Positions 16,678-25,500 of a stretch of 30,176 bases of DNA are shown piece after piece. Numbering within the stretch: position 1 is the stretch's first letter; every line of letters begins with the position of its first letter. The DNA lies in assembly GCA_964522665.1 (NCBI GenBank), contig CAZFVY010000091.1, positions 1 through 30,176 of the forward strand, read 5' to 3'. The position numbers were made by a program, and so were the translations under genes. This stretch comes from CAZFVY01 sp964522665. Lineage in GTDB: Bacteria; Verrucomicrobiota; Verrucomicrobiia; Limisphaerales; CAZFVY01. Below the pieces are notes generated by a model that had not been told where the DNA came from, ran no database searches, and saw only the letters and a program-made list of their open reading frames with translations.

Positions 16678-18588
16678 TCAGCGCGGCAGAGTTACGGCGC
16701 CGTTGGTGGACGCCGGCGCCGCATGTTGCTTGCGCCAGTTCTCTTCCGCGATTTTGCCATGAGCCACGGAACTCGTGAGCACAAGCTCCATGTCACATTT
16801 GGGGCACTTGCCGGGGCGCTCGGAAACCACGTCCGCGTGCGCGGCCATGGGGCAGGTGTAGAGCGTCGAGGGAATCGCAGATGATTCTGCCGAATCCGGC
16901 GGCGGGGCCCGCATCACCGGGATGAGGGTCATGCCGCATTTGGGACACTTGCCCGGCTCGGCCACGTGCACGGCGCTGTGTTCGGGCATGGGACAGGTAT
17001 AGAAGAGCACCTTCCCACCGGGTTGCAGCTTGCTCAACGTCGCTTCGCTTACCGGGACGAGCGTCATGCCGCAAATTGGACACTTGCCGGGATGATTGTA
17101 CTTAATTGCGACGTGCTCCGGCATCGGGCAGATGTAGGTCGTGGTCTCCGCCTCGCTCGGCGCCGTCGTGAGGTTGGTGAGCGCGACGGCGGCGCGATCC
17201 TTCGCGCTCGTGAGTTCGGCCGCGGGCGCGCCGGAACCCCGCTGCATCTTCTGGATTGCCTCCCGGAGCTGGCTCTCCGAATCGAGCATGAATTGGCCCG
17301 ACGTGACGACCCGTTCGCCTTCTTTAAGGCCGGTGTAAACTTGATACTGGTAGTTCTCGGAACGCGGTCCCAGGGTCACGGTCCGCGGCTCGAAGCGGCC
17401 GGCGTCAAGCGCCACGAATACGGTATTCTGTTCTCCGCTGCGCAGGACCGCGGAGTCGGGCACGAGCAGCGCCGACTCCGAAAGTTCAGCGTGCAATTCG
17501 ACCGTGGCGTACATGCCCGGCTTGAGAAAGAAGCCGGGATTATGGAATTCCATCCGCACGCGCGCGGTGCGCGTTTTCTCATCCACCGTCGGGTAAATGT
17601 ACGTGACCCGGCCGCGAAACTCGCGGTCCGGAAAATAGGCCAACTTGACCACCGCCTCCTGGCCCAGCTTGATGTAGGGCAGGTCCTGCTCATAAATCTG
17701 CGCCTGAACCCAAACCAGCGATAGGTCGGCCAAGCGGTAAAGCTTCATCCCCGCGTCCACCATCTGGCCCTCAACCGCCATTTTATCGACGACAATGCCG
17801 TCGCGCGGCGCGTTGACGCGCATGGTCTTCGTGGCTTGCCGCGTCTTGGCGAGTTCGGCGATCTGTTCGTCGGAAATGTCGAAGAATCTTAATTTCGTCA
17901 GCGAACTCGCTTTGATGGAATCGACGCCCACGTCCGCTTTGCCGGATTGACTCAACGAAAGGACATACTCGACCTGGGCGCTATAGAGATCCGGCGAGTA
18001 GATTTCGAAGAGCGGCTCTCCGCGATGCACCTGCCGCCCGGTGGAATCCACGTAGAGTTTTTCAATCCACCCTTTCACCTTCGTGGTCACGTCGGCCAGC
18101 GCCGTCTCGTCAAAATCAATCGACGCCACCGTGCGAATCGTGCGGCGTAGCGGTCCCTTGATTACGAGTCCCGTGCGGATGCCCATGTTTTGCACGGTCA
18201 CCGGGTCGATCGCGATCATCTGGGTTGTCTCGTCCTCGTAAACCGGAACCATTTCCATCCCCATACTGTCCTTGCCAGGCTCCGACTTGATTTCGCCGGG
18301 AATCATCGTCGATTTGTAGTATTTTATAATTCGGCCCGCGTCGGCCACGCCGTTCGTCCCGGCAGCCGAAGTTCCGGTTAAACTCCGAATGGGCCTCAGT
18401 TTCATCCCGCAAATGGGGCAGTTTCCGGGGTGGTCCTGGATCACTTGCGGGTGCATTCCGCAGGTGTACATCTGCTTGGCCTCGAGAGTCGCGGCGACCG
18501 GTCCATTCTCGCGCGGGCTGAACCGCCCGGCGACATACGCGCCGCCGGCCACCGCGGCGATCAGCAGTAAGAGGAGAATCTTCTTCAT
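16678..18588 (-). CDS. cusB: CusB-type periplasmic adaptor with four metal-binding (HMBD) modules
   Basis: The 636-residue adaptor starts at 18588 with a membrane anchor (KKILLLLLIAAVAGGAYVAG), one base after the cusC stop. An HMBD module follows (41-67: YTCGMHP, CPICGM). Next is the usual CusB Met-rich segment (90-117: YYKSTMIPGEI, KDSMGMEMVPVY), then the barrel, lipoyl and hairpin regions (RTVASIDFDETALADVTTKV, APRDGIVVDKMAVEGQMVDA, GQEAVVKLAYFPDREFRG). After residue 480 it carries three more HMBD modules in tandem (484-513, 529-558, 576-606), each with CPM, H and CPxCxM; the last has CPKCDM for CPxCGM. It should pass periplasmic metal to CusA. The C-terminal triple array is longer than the usual CusB end. 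Confidence 0.93.
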   Translation of the reverse strand: MKKILLLLLIAAVAGGAYVAGRFSPRENGPVAATLEAKQMYTCGMHPQVIQDHPGNCPICGMKLRPIRSLTGTSAAGTNGVADAGRIIKYYKSTMIPGEIKSEPGKDSMGMEMVPVYEDETTQMIAIDPVTVQNMGIRTGLVIKGPLRRTIRTVASIDFDETALADVTTKVKGWIEKLYVDSTGRQVHRGEPLFEIYSPDLYSAQVEYVLSLSQSGKADVGVDSIKASSLTKLRFFDISDEQIAELAKTRQATKTMRVNAPRDGIVVDKMAVEGQMVDAGMKLYRLADLSLVWVQAQIYEQDLPYIKLGQEAVVKLAYFPDREFRGRVTYIYPTVDEKTRTARVRMEFHNPGFFLKPGMYATVELHAELSESALLVPDSAVLRSGEQNTVFVALDAGRFEPRTVTLGPRSENYQYQVYTGLKEGERVVTSGQFMLDSESQLREAIQKMQRGSGAPAAELTSAKDRAAVALTNLTTAPSEAETTTYICPMPEHVAIKYNHPGKCPICGMTLVPVSEATLSKLQPGGKVLFYTCPMPEHSAVHVAEPGKCPKCGMTLIPVMRAPPPDSAESSAIPSTLYTCPMAAHADVVSERPGKCPKCDMELVLTSSVAHGKIAEENWRKQHAAPASTNGAVTLPR

Positions 18589-18589
18589 A

Positions 18590-20077
18590 TCATGGCGTAG
18601 GCGTTGGCCCGTTGGGATTGGCGACCCGGGGGCGGGCGTCCACCGGCGAGGGCGCCAGAAGCGGCGCGCCCGCGGGCGCGATCCCGGCGATCGCAAGCGA
18701 GAGGTCCGCCAGCACGATTTCCCGGCGGGTGCGCGCTTCGACCTCCTCAAGTTGAAAGCCGATCAACGTGCGCTCGGCGTCCATCAGGTTGAAAAAATCG
18801 ATCTGCCCCGCCAGGTAACCGGCTCGGGCGATGGCAAGGGATTGGCGCGCCTTGGGGATCAGTTTCTCTTGCAGCAACGCCAGGCTCCGCGTGATCTCCC
18901 GGTAATCGTAGGTCTTCATCGCGAAATCGACGGTGACCATGATTTGTTCGGCCGTCAGCCGTGCTTCCGCGGCTCGTTTGCCCGCTTGGGCCGCCGCGAT
19001 TTGCGCCGCGATTTTGTCGCGCCAGATCGGCAGCGTCATCCCTGCCAATGGCCGAAACATCGTCGGCGCCGCCTTGGCGTCCGCCTCCAAGCCGAGGTTG
19101 AAATCGGGAACTCGCGATTTGCGCGCCATCGCGATGGACGCCTCCGCCAGTTGCAGCTCGGCCTGCATTCCCTGCAAGCGGGGGTTGCGCGCAAACGCCG
19201 TCGCGAGCAGCTCGTCCCCGTTCAAATCGAGGGGTGTGGTCTCGAAACGGGTGGGCGGCGGCGGGTCCGGTTGGTCGCGCGTCAACCCGAGCGCGGCCTT
19301 GATTTGCGCGGTGAGCGGGCGGCGCGAATCGTCGAGGTTCGCGATTTCGGTAGCGAGTTGGTCCTGTTCGATTTGAGCGCGATAGACGTCCTGGAGCGTG
19401 ACTTTGCCCGCGTCATTGCGCGCGCGCGCGATTTGCTCCAAGTCCGCCAGCAGATCGAGCGTTTGCCGGTCGATGCGGATTTTCTCGTCCAAAAACCAAA
19501 GCTGGTAATAGGTCTGTTTCAGGCCGAAGGCAGTTTGCAGCACGGCGGATTCAAAGGCGAAATACTTGACCCGGCTCTCCGCGGACGCGACCGCCGCGGC
19601 GGCCTTCAGTTTCCCTGGGCCGGGGAACTCCTGCATCAATCCCGGCATCACCGTTTGCACCAGTCCCGCGATGTCCGACTCGAAGGTGAGCTGCGGATCG
19701 GGCAGCGAGCGCTCGACGGTGATGCGCTCGACCGACGCCGCCCAATCGAAGTACGCCGCCTCAACGCGCGGCTGATTCAACATCGCGAACCGAAGATAGT
19801 CGCCCAGCGCCGCGTCCGGGGGCAGCGCAGGCAGGCGGCGCTCGCCAAGCCGCGGACGAAACGCCGTCGTAATCGTTTGCAGGTCCCTCCGCGCGGCGCG
19901 CTCACTTTCGGTCGGCCAGCCGGTGCATCCGGTCAGGAGAACCAGGACGCAAAGCGGCGCTTGGGCGAGGTGGCGCCAGAGCAGAAAAAAGCACGAGCGC
20001 GATTCTTTCAGGCGTTCCGCGTCGGGACGCCGAATCGTCGGGATGACGGCGAATTTAGAATGCGAGTCGAAACCCAT
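18590..20077 (-). CDS. cusC: CusC-type outer-membrane efflux lipoprotein
   Basis: The 495-residue protein belongs to the TolC/OEP family. A lipobox (LCVLVLLTGC, Cys51) marks it as an outer-membrane lipoprotein. Two related helical halves follow, with markers LRFAMLNQPRVEAAYFDWAA, PDPQLTFESD, LDEKIRIDRQTLDLL, RNPRLQGMQAELQLAEASIA and RVPDFNLGLEA, ending with DFFNLMDAERTLI. The ATG at 20077 has AAAAGGA 2 to 8 bases before it, supporting this start despite the long pre-lipobox N-terminus. It forms the exit duct for the CusBA pump, is first in the operon, and is followed by cusB after a single base (TGATATG). No metal-responsive regulator gene lies beside it in the window. Confidence 0.93.
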   Translation of the reverse strand: MGFDSHSKFAVIPTIRRPDAERLKESRSCFFLLWRHLAQAPLCVLVLLTGCTGWPTESERAARRDLQTITTAFRPRLGERRLPALPPDAALGDYLRFAMLNQPRVEAAYFDWAASVERITVERSLPDPQLTFESDIAGLVQTVMPGLMQEFPGPGKLKAAAAVASAESRVKYFAFESAVLQTAFGLKQTYYQLWFLDEKIRIDRQTLDLLADLEQIARARNDAGKVTLQDVYRAQIEQDQLATEIANLDDSRRPLTAQIKAALGLTRDQPDPPPPTRFETTPLDLNGDELLATAFARNPRLQGMQAELQLAEASIAMARKSRVPDFNLGLEADAKAAPTMFRPLAGMTLPIWRDKIAAQIAAAQAGKRAAEARLTAEQIMVTVDFAMKTYDYREITRSLALLQEKLIPKARQSLAIARAGYLAGQIDFFNLMDAERTLIGFQLEEVEARTRREIVLADLSLAIAGIAPAGAPLLAPSPVDARPRVANPNGPTPTP

Positions 20078-20092
20078 GTCCTTTTCTTACAC

Positions 20093-20130
20093 GCTTGACG
20101 CACATTTACCTAGCCTCCCTTTGGTCAAGC
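20093..20130. promoter_or_regulatory. Inverted repeat upstream of cusC, candidate operator
   Basis: GCTTGAC (20093-20099) and GTCAAGC (20124-20130) are perfect 7-bp inverted arms with a 24-bp spacer, 15 to 53 bp before the cusC ATG. On the minus strand the upstream arm includes a TTGAC that could serve as a -35 box, but no good -10 follows at 17 bp. A metal-sensing regulator could bind here; this is inference. Confidence 0.35.
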
Positions 20131-20487
20131 CTAACGGTTTTTTGCTTTCGGAAGGATCGAATTCCGACTAGTTGCGCGGCCCGACGCCGTCTCCTGGCCG
20201 CATAATTGGCAGATGAATTTCTGGCCTCTCGGCCCGGTTGGCCGGAGACCCGCGTGCCCCGGCATGGCTCGGACCGTGCGAGCAACCGGCGTGAACCTGG
20301 GGGCATCGGCGCTGCAAAAAGCGCCGACCTGAAACAGGGCTCCACTCCGATCAGTCAAAAATTGCCGGTCCCCGTTCGCGGCTGGCAGCCGCTCTGATCG
20401 ACATCAAATCTTGTACTCAAGGCTAAGCTATTTACCTACAGAATGTTAGGGCGCACTCGAAACCGTCCCCGAAATCGCCCAAACCGT
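20131..20487. other. Non-coding part of the gap between cusC and the two-repeat protein gene
   Basis: Short open frames here show no recognisable domain. The stretch contains a perfect 8-bp hairpin (20306-20327: TCGGCGCT, loop GCAAAA, AGCGCCGA) and a 15-base palindrome (20378-20392: GCGGCTG, G, CAGCCGC). Neither is followed by a T-run on either strand, so I do not call a terminator. Confidence 0.5.
20306..20327. repeat. Perfect 8-bp hairpin in the cusC upstream gap
   Basis: TCGGCGCT and AGCGCCGA flank a 6-base loop GCAAAA. It could end or stabilise a transcript or belong to an intergenic repeat family; neither can be told from one copy. Confidence 0.55.
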
Positions 20488-20505
20488 TTGGCAAAAATCC
20501 TGCTT
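20488..20505 (+). promoter_or_regulatory. Possible sigma-54 (-24/-12) promoter
   Basis: TTGGCA followed by AAAATCC and TGCTT places GG (20490-20491) and GC (20502-20503) exactly 10 bases apart, as in the sigma-54 consensus. Transcription would start near 20515, about 85 bases before the next gene. A single match of this kind can arise by chance, and no enhancer-binding protein site is visible. Confidence 0.35.
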
Positions 20506-20598
20506 CGCTGGTCCGTGGCGTATTACGCGGCAGAATTGTCCTGCCGGCGGCGCACGCCATGCGCGGAATGGGTCCGCGGCTGAGACATATATGCGGCT

Positions 20599-21153
20599 AT
20601 GAACTCGATCAACACGTTGAATACCCAGAACCCTTACGTGGGTGGGTTGCAAATGAACGCTGTGAGCGGCGCCAGCGGAATGGTACCGCCGGTCGGATCC
20701 ACGGGATACGACCTGCTCCAACAATTGCGGAGCACGATCAAACAGAACACGCAGGATTTTAAGTCACTCGGGGCAGCGCTAAACGGCAATGATTTGTCCG
20801 CCGCGACCCAAGCGTTCGCGAGCGCGCAAACGGACATTCAAACCGCCTCACAGGCCGCTGGGGGCACAAGCCCCTTTGACCCGAACAGCCCGATCGGCAA
20901 GGATTTCCAGGCGATCGGAGACGCGCTAAACAAGGGTGACCTTGCCGGCGCCAAGCAGGCCTATACCACTTTCAAGCAGGACATGCGCAGCGCCGGACGC
21001 GCCGCCCGCGCCCGTCATCATCACCACGCGCAGACCGCGACCGACGCAACGACTGGAACCTCAGGCGCCGCCGCCTCGACGACAAGCGCCCCGACCGATG
21101 ATCTGACCGCGCCCACGTCAAGCGATAGCAGTTTGTTGGACATCCTCGCCTAA
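20599..21153 (+). CDS. Small protein with two helical repeats and a histidine cluster, function unknown
   Basis: The 184-residue protein contains two related segments of 28 residues: DFKSLGAALNGNDLSAATQA (from 53) and DFQAIGDALNKGDLAGAKQA (from 102), each followed by a Gln-containing helix (ASAQTDI, TTFKQDM). The shared pattern is DF-x2-(L/I)G-x-AL-x3-DL-(S/A)-x-A-x-QA. The N-terminus is Asn/Gly/Ser-rich. A basic stretch (RAARARHHHH) and a Thr/Ala/Ser-rich tail follow. There is no signal peptide or membrane helix. I recognise the repeat as one seen in proteins of unknown role, without a named function. The start is uncertain: no Shine-Dalgarno sequence, and a 3-codon ATG-CGG-CTA-TGA frame overlaps the ATG by 4 bases. 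Confidence 0.75.
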   Translation: MNSINTLNTQNPYVGGLQMNAVSGASGMVPPVGSTGYDLLQQLRSTIKQNTQDFKSLGAALNGNDLSAATQAFASAQTDIQTASQAAGGTSPFDPNSPIGKDFQAIGDALNKGDLAGAKQAYTTFKQDMRSAGRAARARHHHHAQTATDATTGTSGAAASTTSAPTDDLTAPTSSDSSLLDILA

Positions 21154-21252
21154 GCTATCCAGGATCTTGCGACTCGGCCTCGCCCCGCCAATTGACCATC
21201 GCGCCGGTCGGCCGATTGCTTGGCCGGTAAAGTTCCAAATCGGGACCGTCTC

Positions 21253-22494
21253 TCATTCCGCGAGGCGGCTCTGAGTTTCTCCCGGGGCAACCTTTTGCAG
21301 GGCCGCTTTCGCCGTCATTTGCACCGCGTGGTCGCGGTCCTCCAGCAGTTCAATCAGCGCCGGAACAGCCGCGATCCCGTCGGCGCCAAAATCCCCGAGG
21401 CTTTCCGCGATGATCCTGCGGTGCATCGAGTAGAGTGGGTCACCCAAGAGCCGGACAAACAACGGAACAACTGTTTTCGGCTCGGCGCGAATCCGGCCGA
21501 GCGCAAGAATCACGTCACCCTTTCCGATCACGTCCTTCCCCGTCTGCAGTATTTCAACCAACCGCGGAGCCGCCGCGCTTGCCGCGGGTCCGAAACCCCC
21601 GAGGCTTCGAGCCACGCTTTGAACGACGACCGGGTCCGGATCTCGCAGCGCCACGAGCAGCCCCGGCAAGACGATTTCCGGCTCGGCCTGGATTTGGCCC
21701 AAGGTCTCAAAAGCCCAAACGCGGAGCGAAGCGTTGGTGGCGAACGAGAGGAATTCGAGCAACGAAGGAACCGCCGTCTTGGCGGCCGGTCCTAATTTCC
21801 CCAGACAGATCAACGCCTCGCCCCGCACGCCCTTGTCTTGATCGTGGAGACATTCGAGGGCTTTTGGCACGACCGTCTCAGGGGTGGCGCCGATCTCGAC
21901 CAAGACCCCAAGCACGGCCATCCGCGTCCGCGCGTTGTCATCGTGGAGCCGGGCCAACATTCGTGGTACCGCGGCGCTTGCGGCCGGTCCGATGGCGGCC
22001 AGCGTCTCGAAGACGCTTCGGTCCACCTGGGTCGGATAGCCCTCGCTCAACTCCGCCAGACTCGGCACGGCGCGCTTGGCCTCGGGACCCAACGCGCGCA
22101 GCCCACGCAGCGCCCATTCGCGACGGGTACTTCGCGCCTGCGCAAACTGATCGATCCGGTCCCGAATTCCGTTTGGCGTCAGGCTGAATTCGAGGCCGAA
22201 CTCTATCAAGCGGCGGGCCAGCGGCGACTCATTGACATTCAGGCAGTCCAGCAACGTCGGAATCGCGTTGGTTCCCAGCGCGCGCACCGCGCGATCCGCC
22301 GACATCGCCCCGTCCGGAGGGCCGCCTGGTTGCACGGGCTGAGAATATCCCGCCAGCCAACGGCTTAGTTTCTCCCCGTGGTAAGTCGGCTCTGATGGAC
22401 CCGTTAGCAACCACACCGCCCCGCCAAATGCCGCAAAAATCAAAACCGCGAGAATTACGCGCGAGCGTTTGTCGAGGCTGGCAATGTAGTTCAT
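21253..22494 (-). CDS. Membrane-anchored HEAT-repeat protein
   Basis: The 413-residue protein has a cytoplasmic start, one membrane helix (about 13-31, RVILAVLIFAAFGGAVWLL) and then YHGEKLSRWLAGY. About eight HEAT/PBS-lyase-like repeats follow. Each has a GPxAxxAVPxL-type turn, for example ALGPEAKRAVPSLAEL, AIGPAASAAVPRMLARL, KLGPAAKTAVPSLLEFL, GFGPAASAAAPRLVEIL and DFGADGIAAVPALIELL. Such solenoids bind other proteins; no enzyme motif is seen. This type of anchored HEAT protein is common in Verrucomicrobia and Planctomycetes. It lies 42 bp downstream of the MmeI-type gene on the same strand, so cotranscription is possible, but a link to restriction is not shown. Confidence 0.85.
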   Translation of the reverse strand: MNYIASLDKRSRVILAVLIFAAFGGAVWLLTGPSEPTYHGEKLSRWLAGYSQPVQPGGPPDGAMSADRAVRALGTNAIPTLLDCLNVNESPLARRLIEFGLEFSLTPNGIRDRIDQFAQARSTRREWALRGLRALGPEAKRAVPSLAELSEGYPTQVDRSVFETLAAIGPAASAAVPRMLARLHDDNARTRMAVLGVLVEIGATPETVVPKALECLHDQDKGVRGEALICLGKLGPAAKTAVPSLLEFLSFATNASLRVWAFETLGQIQAEPEIVLPGLLVALRDPDPVVVQSVARSLGGFGPAASAAAPRLVEILQTGKDVIGKGDVILALGRIRAEPKTVVPLFVRLLGDPLYSMHRRIIAESLGDFGADGIAAVPALIELLEDRDHAVQMTAKAALQKVAPGETQSRLAE

Positions 22495-22536
22495 GGATTA
22501 TACCGTTTACCGCCCCGCCATCCGACGCCTCCCACC

Positions 22537-25500
22537 CTAAATCAGTTCATCGTCTCTTTTGGCGCGCGAGGGCCGGGGCTTGTCGAACATCGCAATGGCA
22601 TTTCCACCGGAGGCTTTGGCTTCTTCCGCGGCACGGGCGAGGTTTAATTCCAGGAGGCGCCTGAGTATTTCATCGTCGCTCAAGTCAGGTGGCCAGCCAT
22701 AGGCCGCCGCGACCGCCGCGTCGAGTTTTTTGTGGGCGAAGTCAAGCCACGCGGGGCGTTCGTTGTAAAGGTTGGTGAGCGTGCGCTTTTTTAACTTGGC
22801 GGCGGCATCGGCGTCGCGCGGTTCGAGGCGCGGATAGCGCACGACGCCGACGCCTGTGGTCGCATCAACGGTCTTCGGGTCAACATACCGCGCCCACGGG
22901 CCATCGACGGAGCCGGGAAATTCCAAGGTGCGGGTTTCCGTCCATTCGGGTGGATTAAGCCACCGCTCGCGCAGGTCGTTCAATTCCTTCGCGGCGGCGG
23001 CAATTGCGGTATTTTGCACGGTCTCAGGATCTGGAAAGCCAAAGGTTTCAAAACAGGTCGTAGGCGTGTAGCGCGGACGTGTTTCGAGGCGCGTTCCTTG
23101 TTTTAAGGCCCAAACCTCATGAACTCGAGAATGGAGCAAGCCGAACGTATAATCGTCGGATCGCGCGAACGCAACCAGTTGATGGTCTGGTAATGTCGGT
23201 GGGTAAAGCCAAGCAAAGACCCTGTGTTTGGAGACCGTAGTTGTTACCAAAAAACGTGAAAGCGGGTTCAACGCAGACAACATGCCTGGCCGTGCCTCGA
23301 CGTGCCGCCACCATCGGTTTCGGTAAGCATCCCGCTTGTTTTTGACTCGAAACGGGAGCACCAATCTCTTTATCCTCGCGAATGGACTTTCGTAGGCCGA
23401 CGCGTCCCGCTCGTTCCGATCCGTTCCAAAATCCAAAATCCACATTCCCCGGCTCCTCCTGGTAACGTCGAGTCCGTTGGCCCACGGCACGATTACGTCC
23501 GAGTTCGGCCTCCCGTGCGGGTTCGGTTCGTTCAACATTTCAAGAACCTCGGGTTCTCCTAAATCAAATCCCCCACCTTTTGTGTCACCCATGTACGCGA
23601 GGCCGAGATTCTCTGCCAGTTGGCAAGCCGCCGTGATGTCTGCGGTGGCGGAGAGGTTTGCATTGATTATCTCGACGGGCTTCCCGTCAAGCGCCCGCCG
23701 GGTTTCCGTACCATCGTCAAACCCAACCATGCTGACATGAACGTTAGCTCCAGCCAGAATCCAAGGGCGGTCGCTTTCAGCGAAAAAAATCCCCCCACTT
23801 TCCTTGATGCGCTGGAGCGTGTGTCGGTTCGCACCGCCCCGAATTCCCTGGGTCGCAAGCAAACCGGCGCGCCCGCACATCTTTCGTTCGATCTGTCTCC
23901 GCGCCTTCTCAAACCAGTAGCAGCACAAATCTGCCTCAGGACGGACACGCTTTCGATAGATTTCAAAAAGCGCGGCGACGTTCGAGTCGCCCAATTCCCG
24001 CCGCAAGATCTTGCCACCGAGAAACGGCGGATTGCTCACGATCACGTCACACGCCGGCCATTCGCGCTCGCTGTAAAATTTCAAAGCGTCATCGCGTCTG
24101 TGCTCGCCGGCCTGCGCGTCCCTCAACGTTTTGGCTTTGCTGCGGAAATGCGGGACCAGCAACGCGTCTTCGTTCAGGAACCCGTCGAGGTTTTGGAGGA
24201 CGGGCGAGCGGTCGTTGTCGAACCCGTTGTCGCGGCGCCATTGCAGAAATCCGATTTGCACGGAAACCTGCGCTAATTCGAACGCGTAAGGGTTGACCTC
24301 TATCGCGCGGAGTTGTTGGACCGTCACCTGCGGCGCGAGTCTGAAACCCAACTGCGCCGCCCAGGCGACGACTTCCTTCTCCAGGTCCAGCAGTAACTGC
24401 AGTGATACGTAGAGGAAATTGCCGCTGCCGCACGCCGGGTCAAGAACCGTCGTGGCGCCAAGCTTTTTTTGAAACGCGCTGAGCGCGCCGCGTTGCGCCG
24501 CCGTGCCTTTGCCCCTGGCGTAAGCGGCCGCGAGTTCCCCCTTTAGCGCGCTCCATTCCCGCCGCAACGGCGCCATCAGGACCGGCTCCACGAGCGTCTT
24601 GATATCCGCTTCGCCAGTATAGTGAGCGCCAAGTTGCGCCCGTTGTTCCGGCTCCAATGCGCGTTCAAAGAGCGTGCCCATGATGCTGGGCTGAATGAAC
24701 TGCCAATCCGCCTCCCCGGCCTCCGCCAATGTCCGCAGCTCATCCTCAGTAAGTTCAAAAACGGAGGAGTCCTCAAAAAGATGGCCGTTAAAATGGCGAA
24801 TCTTATCTTTGCCAAAAGCGCCACCGGTCGCCATAACCTTGAACAGTGCTTCGAGGGTCTCGGCCAAATGGCGGAGATCGTCAAGTCCGGCCCGGAGCAA
24901 TTCCGTGAACAGTTTTTTGGGCAACAGGCCAGTGTCCTCCGCGAAAAAACAAAAAACGATTCGATTGAGGAAACGCGCGATGCGGAGGTTTTTGCGTTGC
25001 GCAAAATTCATTTCCGCGCGCGTCTTGGCGTCCGTCAATTCCCGGCTCTCCCGCTTCTGGAGCGATTTGGCGACCTCGGCGATCTGTCGCGCGAGCCGCT
25101 CGGTCACCTGCGCGGTCGTCAGTTGGGGCCTTAGAAACTCAGGATTCTCAAAGAGCGCGCGCAGCAGCCGCAGATTTTCCGGGCGGTCAACTTGAGCGTT
25201 ACCAAACTCGTGCGTTTCCTGGACCGCGCCATTGAAATTGGTGCGGACGATAAAGCGGTCAAAATCACAAACCACGAGCAGGGGTGGATTAAGGAGCGAC
25301 TCACGATAGCGAAGCAATTGCCGATAGGCCTCGTCCAGATTCCTCTCCTTGCCCTTGTACTCCCAAGCGAAACAGCCCTTCTTCCAGACGTCGGCGAAGC
25401 CCCGCTCGCTCGTCGTTTCGGCGCCGCCTTCCTCCTGAAGACCGAACAGTTCCTCGTCCTTCACGACTCGCTTCTGAAAGCAGAATGATTCCCCTTTCGG

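Noticed and set aside
20131..20358. 75-codon minus-strand open frame with a CQLC pair upstream of cusC
   Set aside because: Only two cysteines, no conserved zinc-ribbon pattern, and it spans a palindromic hairpin; looks non-coding.
20591..20602. Three-codon upstream frame ATG-CGG-CTA-TGA overlapping the next ATG
   Set aside because: Very short frames like this are expected by chance and there is no ribosome-binding site to support translation.
22497..22502. Perfect TATAAT on the minus strand just before the HEAT-protein ATG
   Set aside because: It sits 2 bases from the ATG, so transcription would begin inside the gene, and there is no -35 box at the right distance. Chance match or wrong start.
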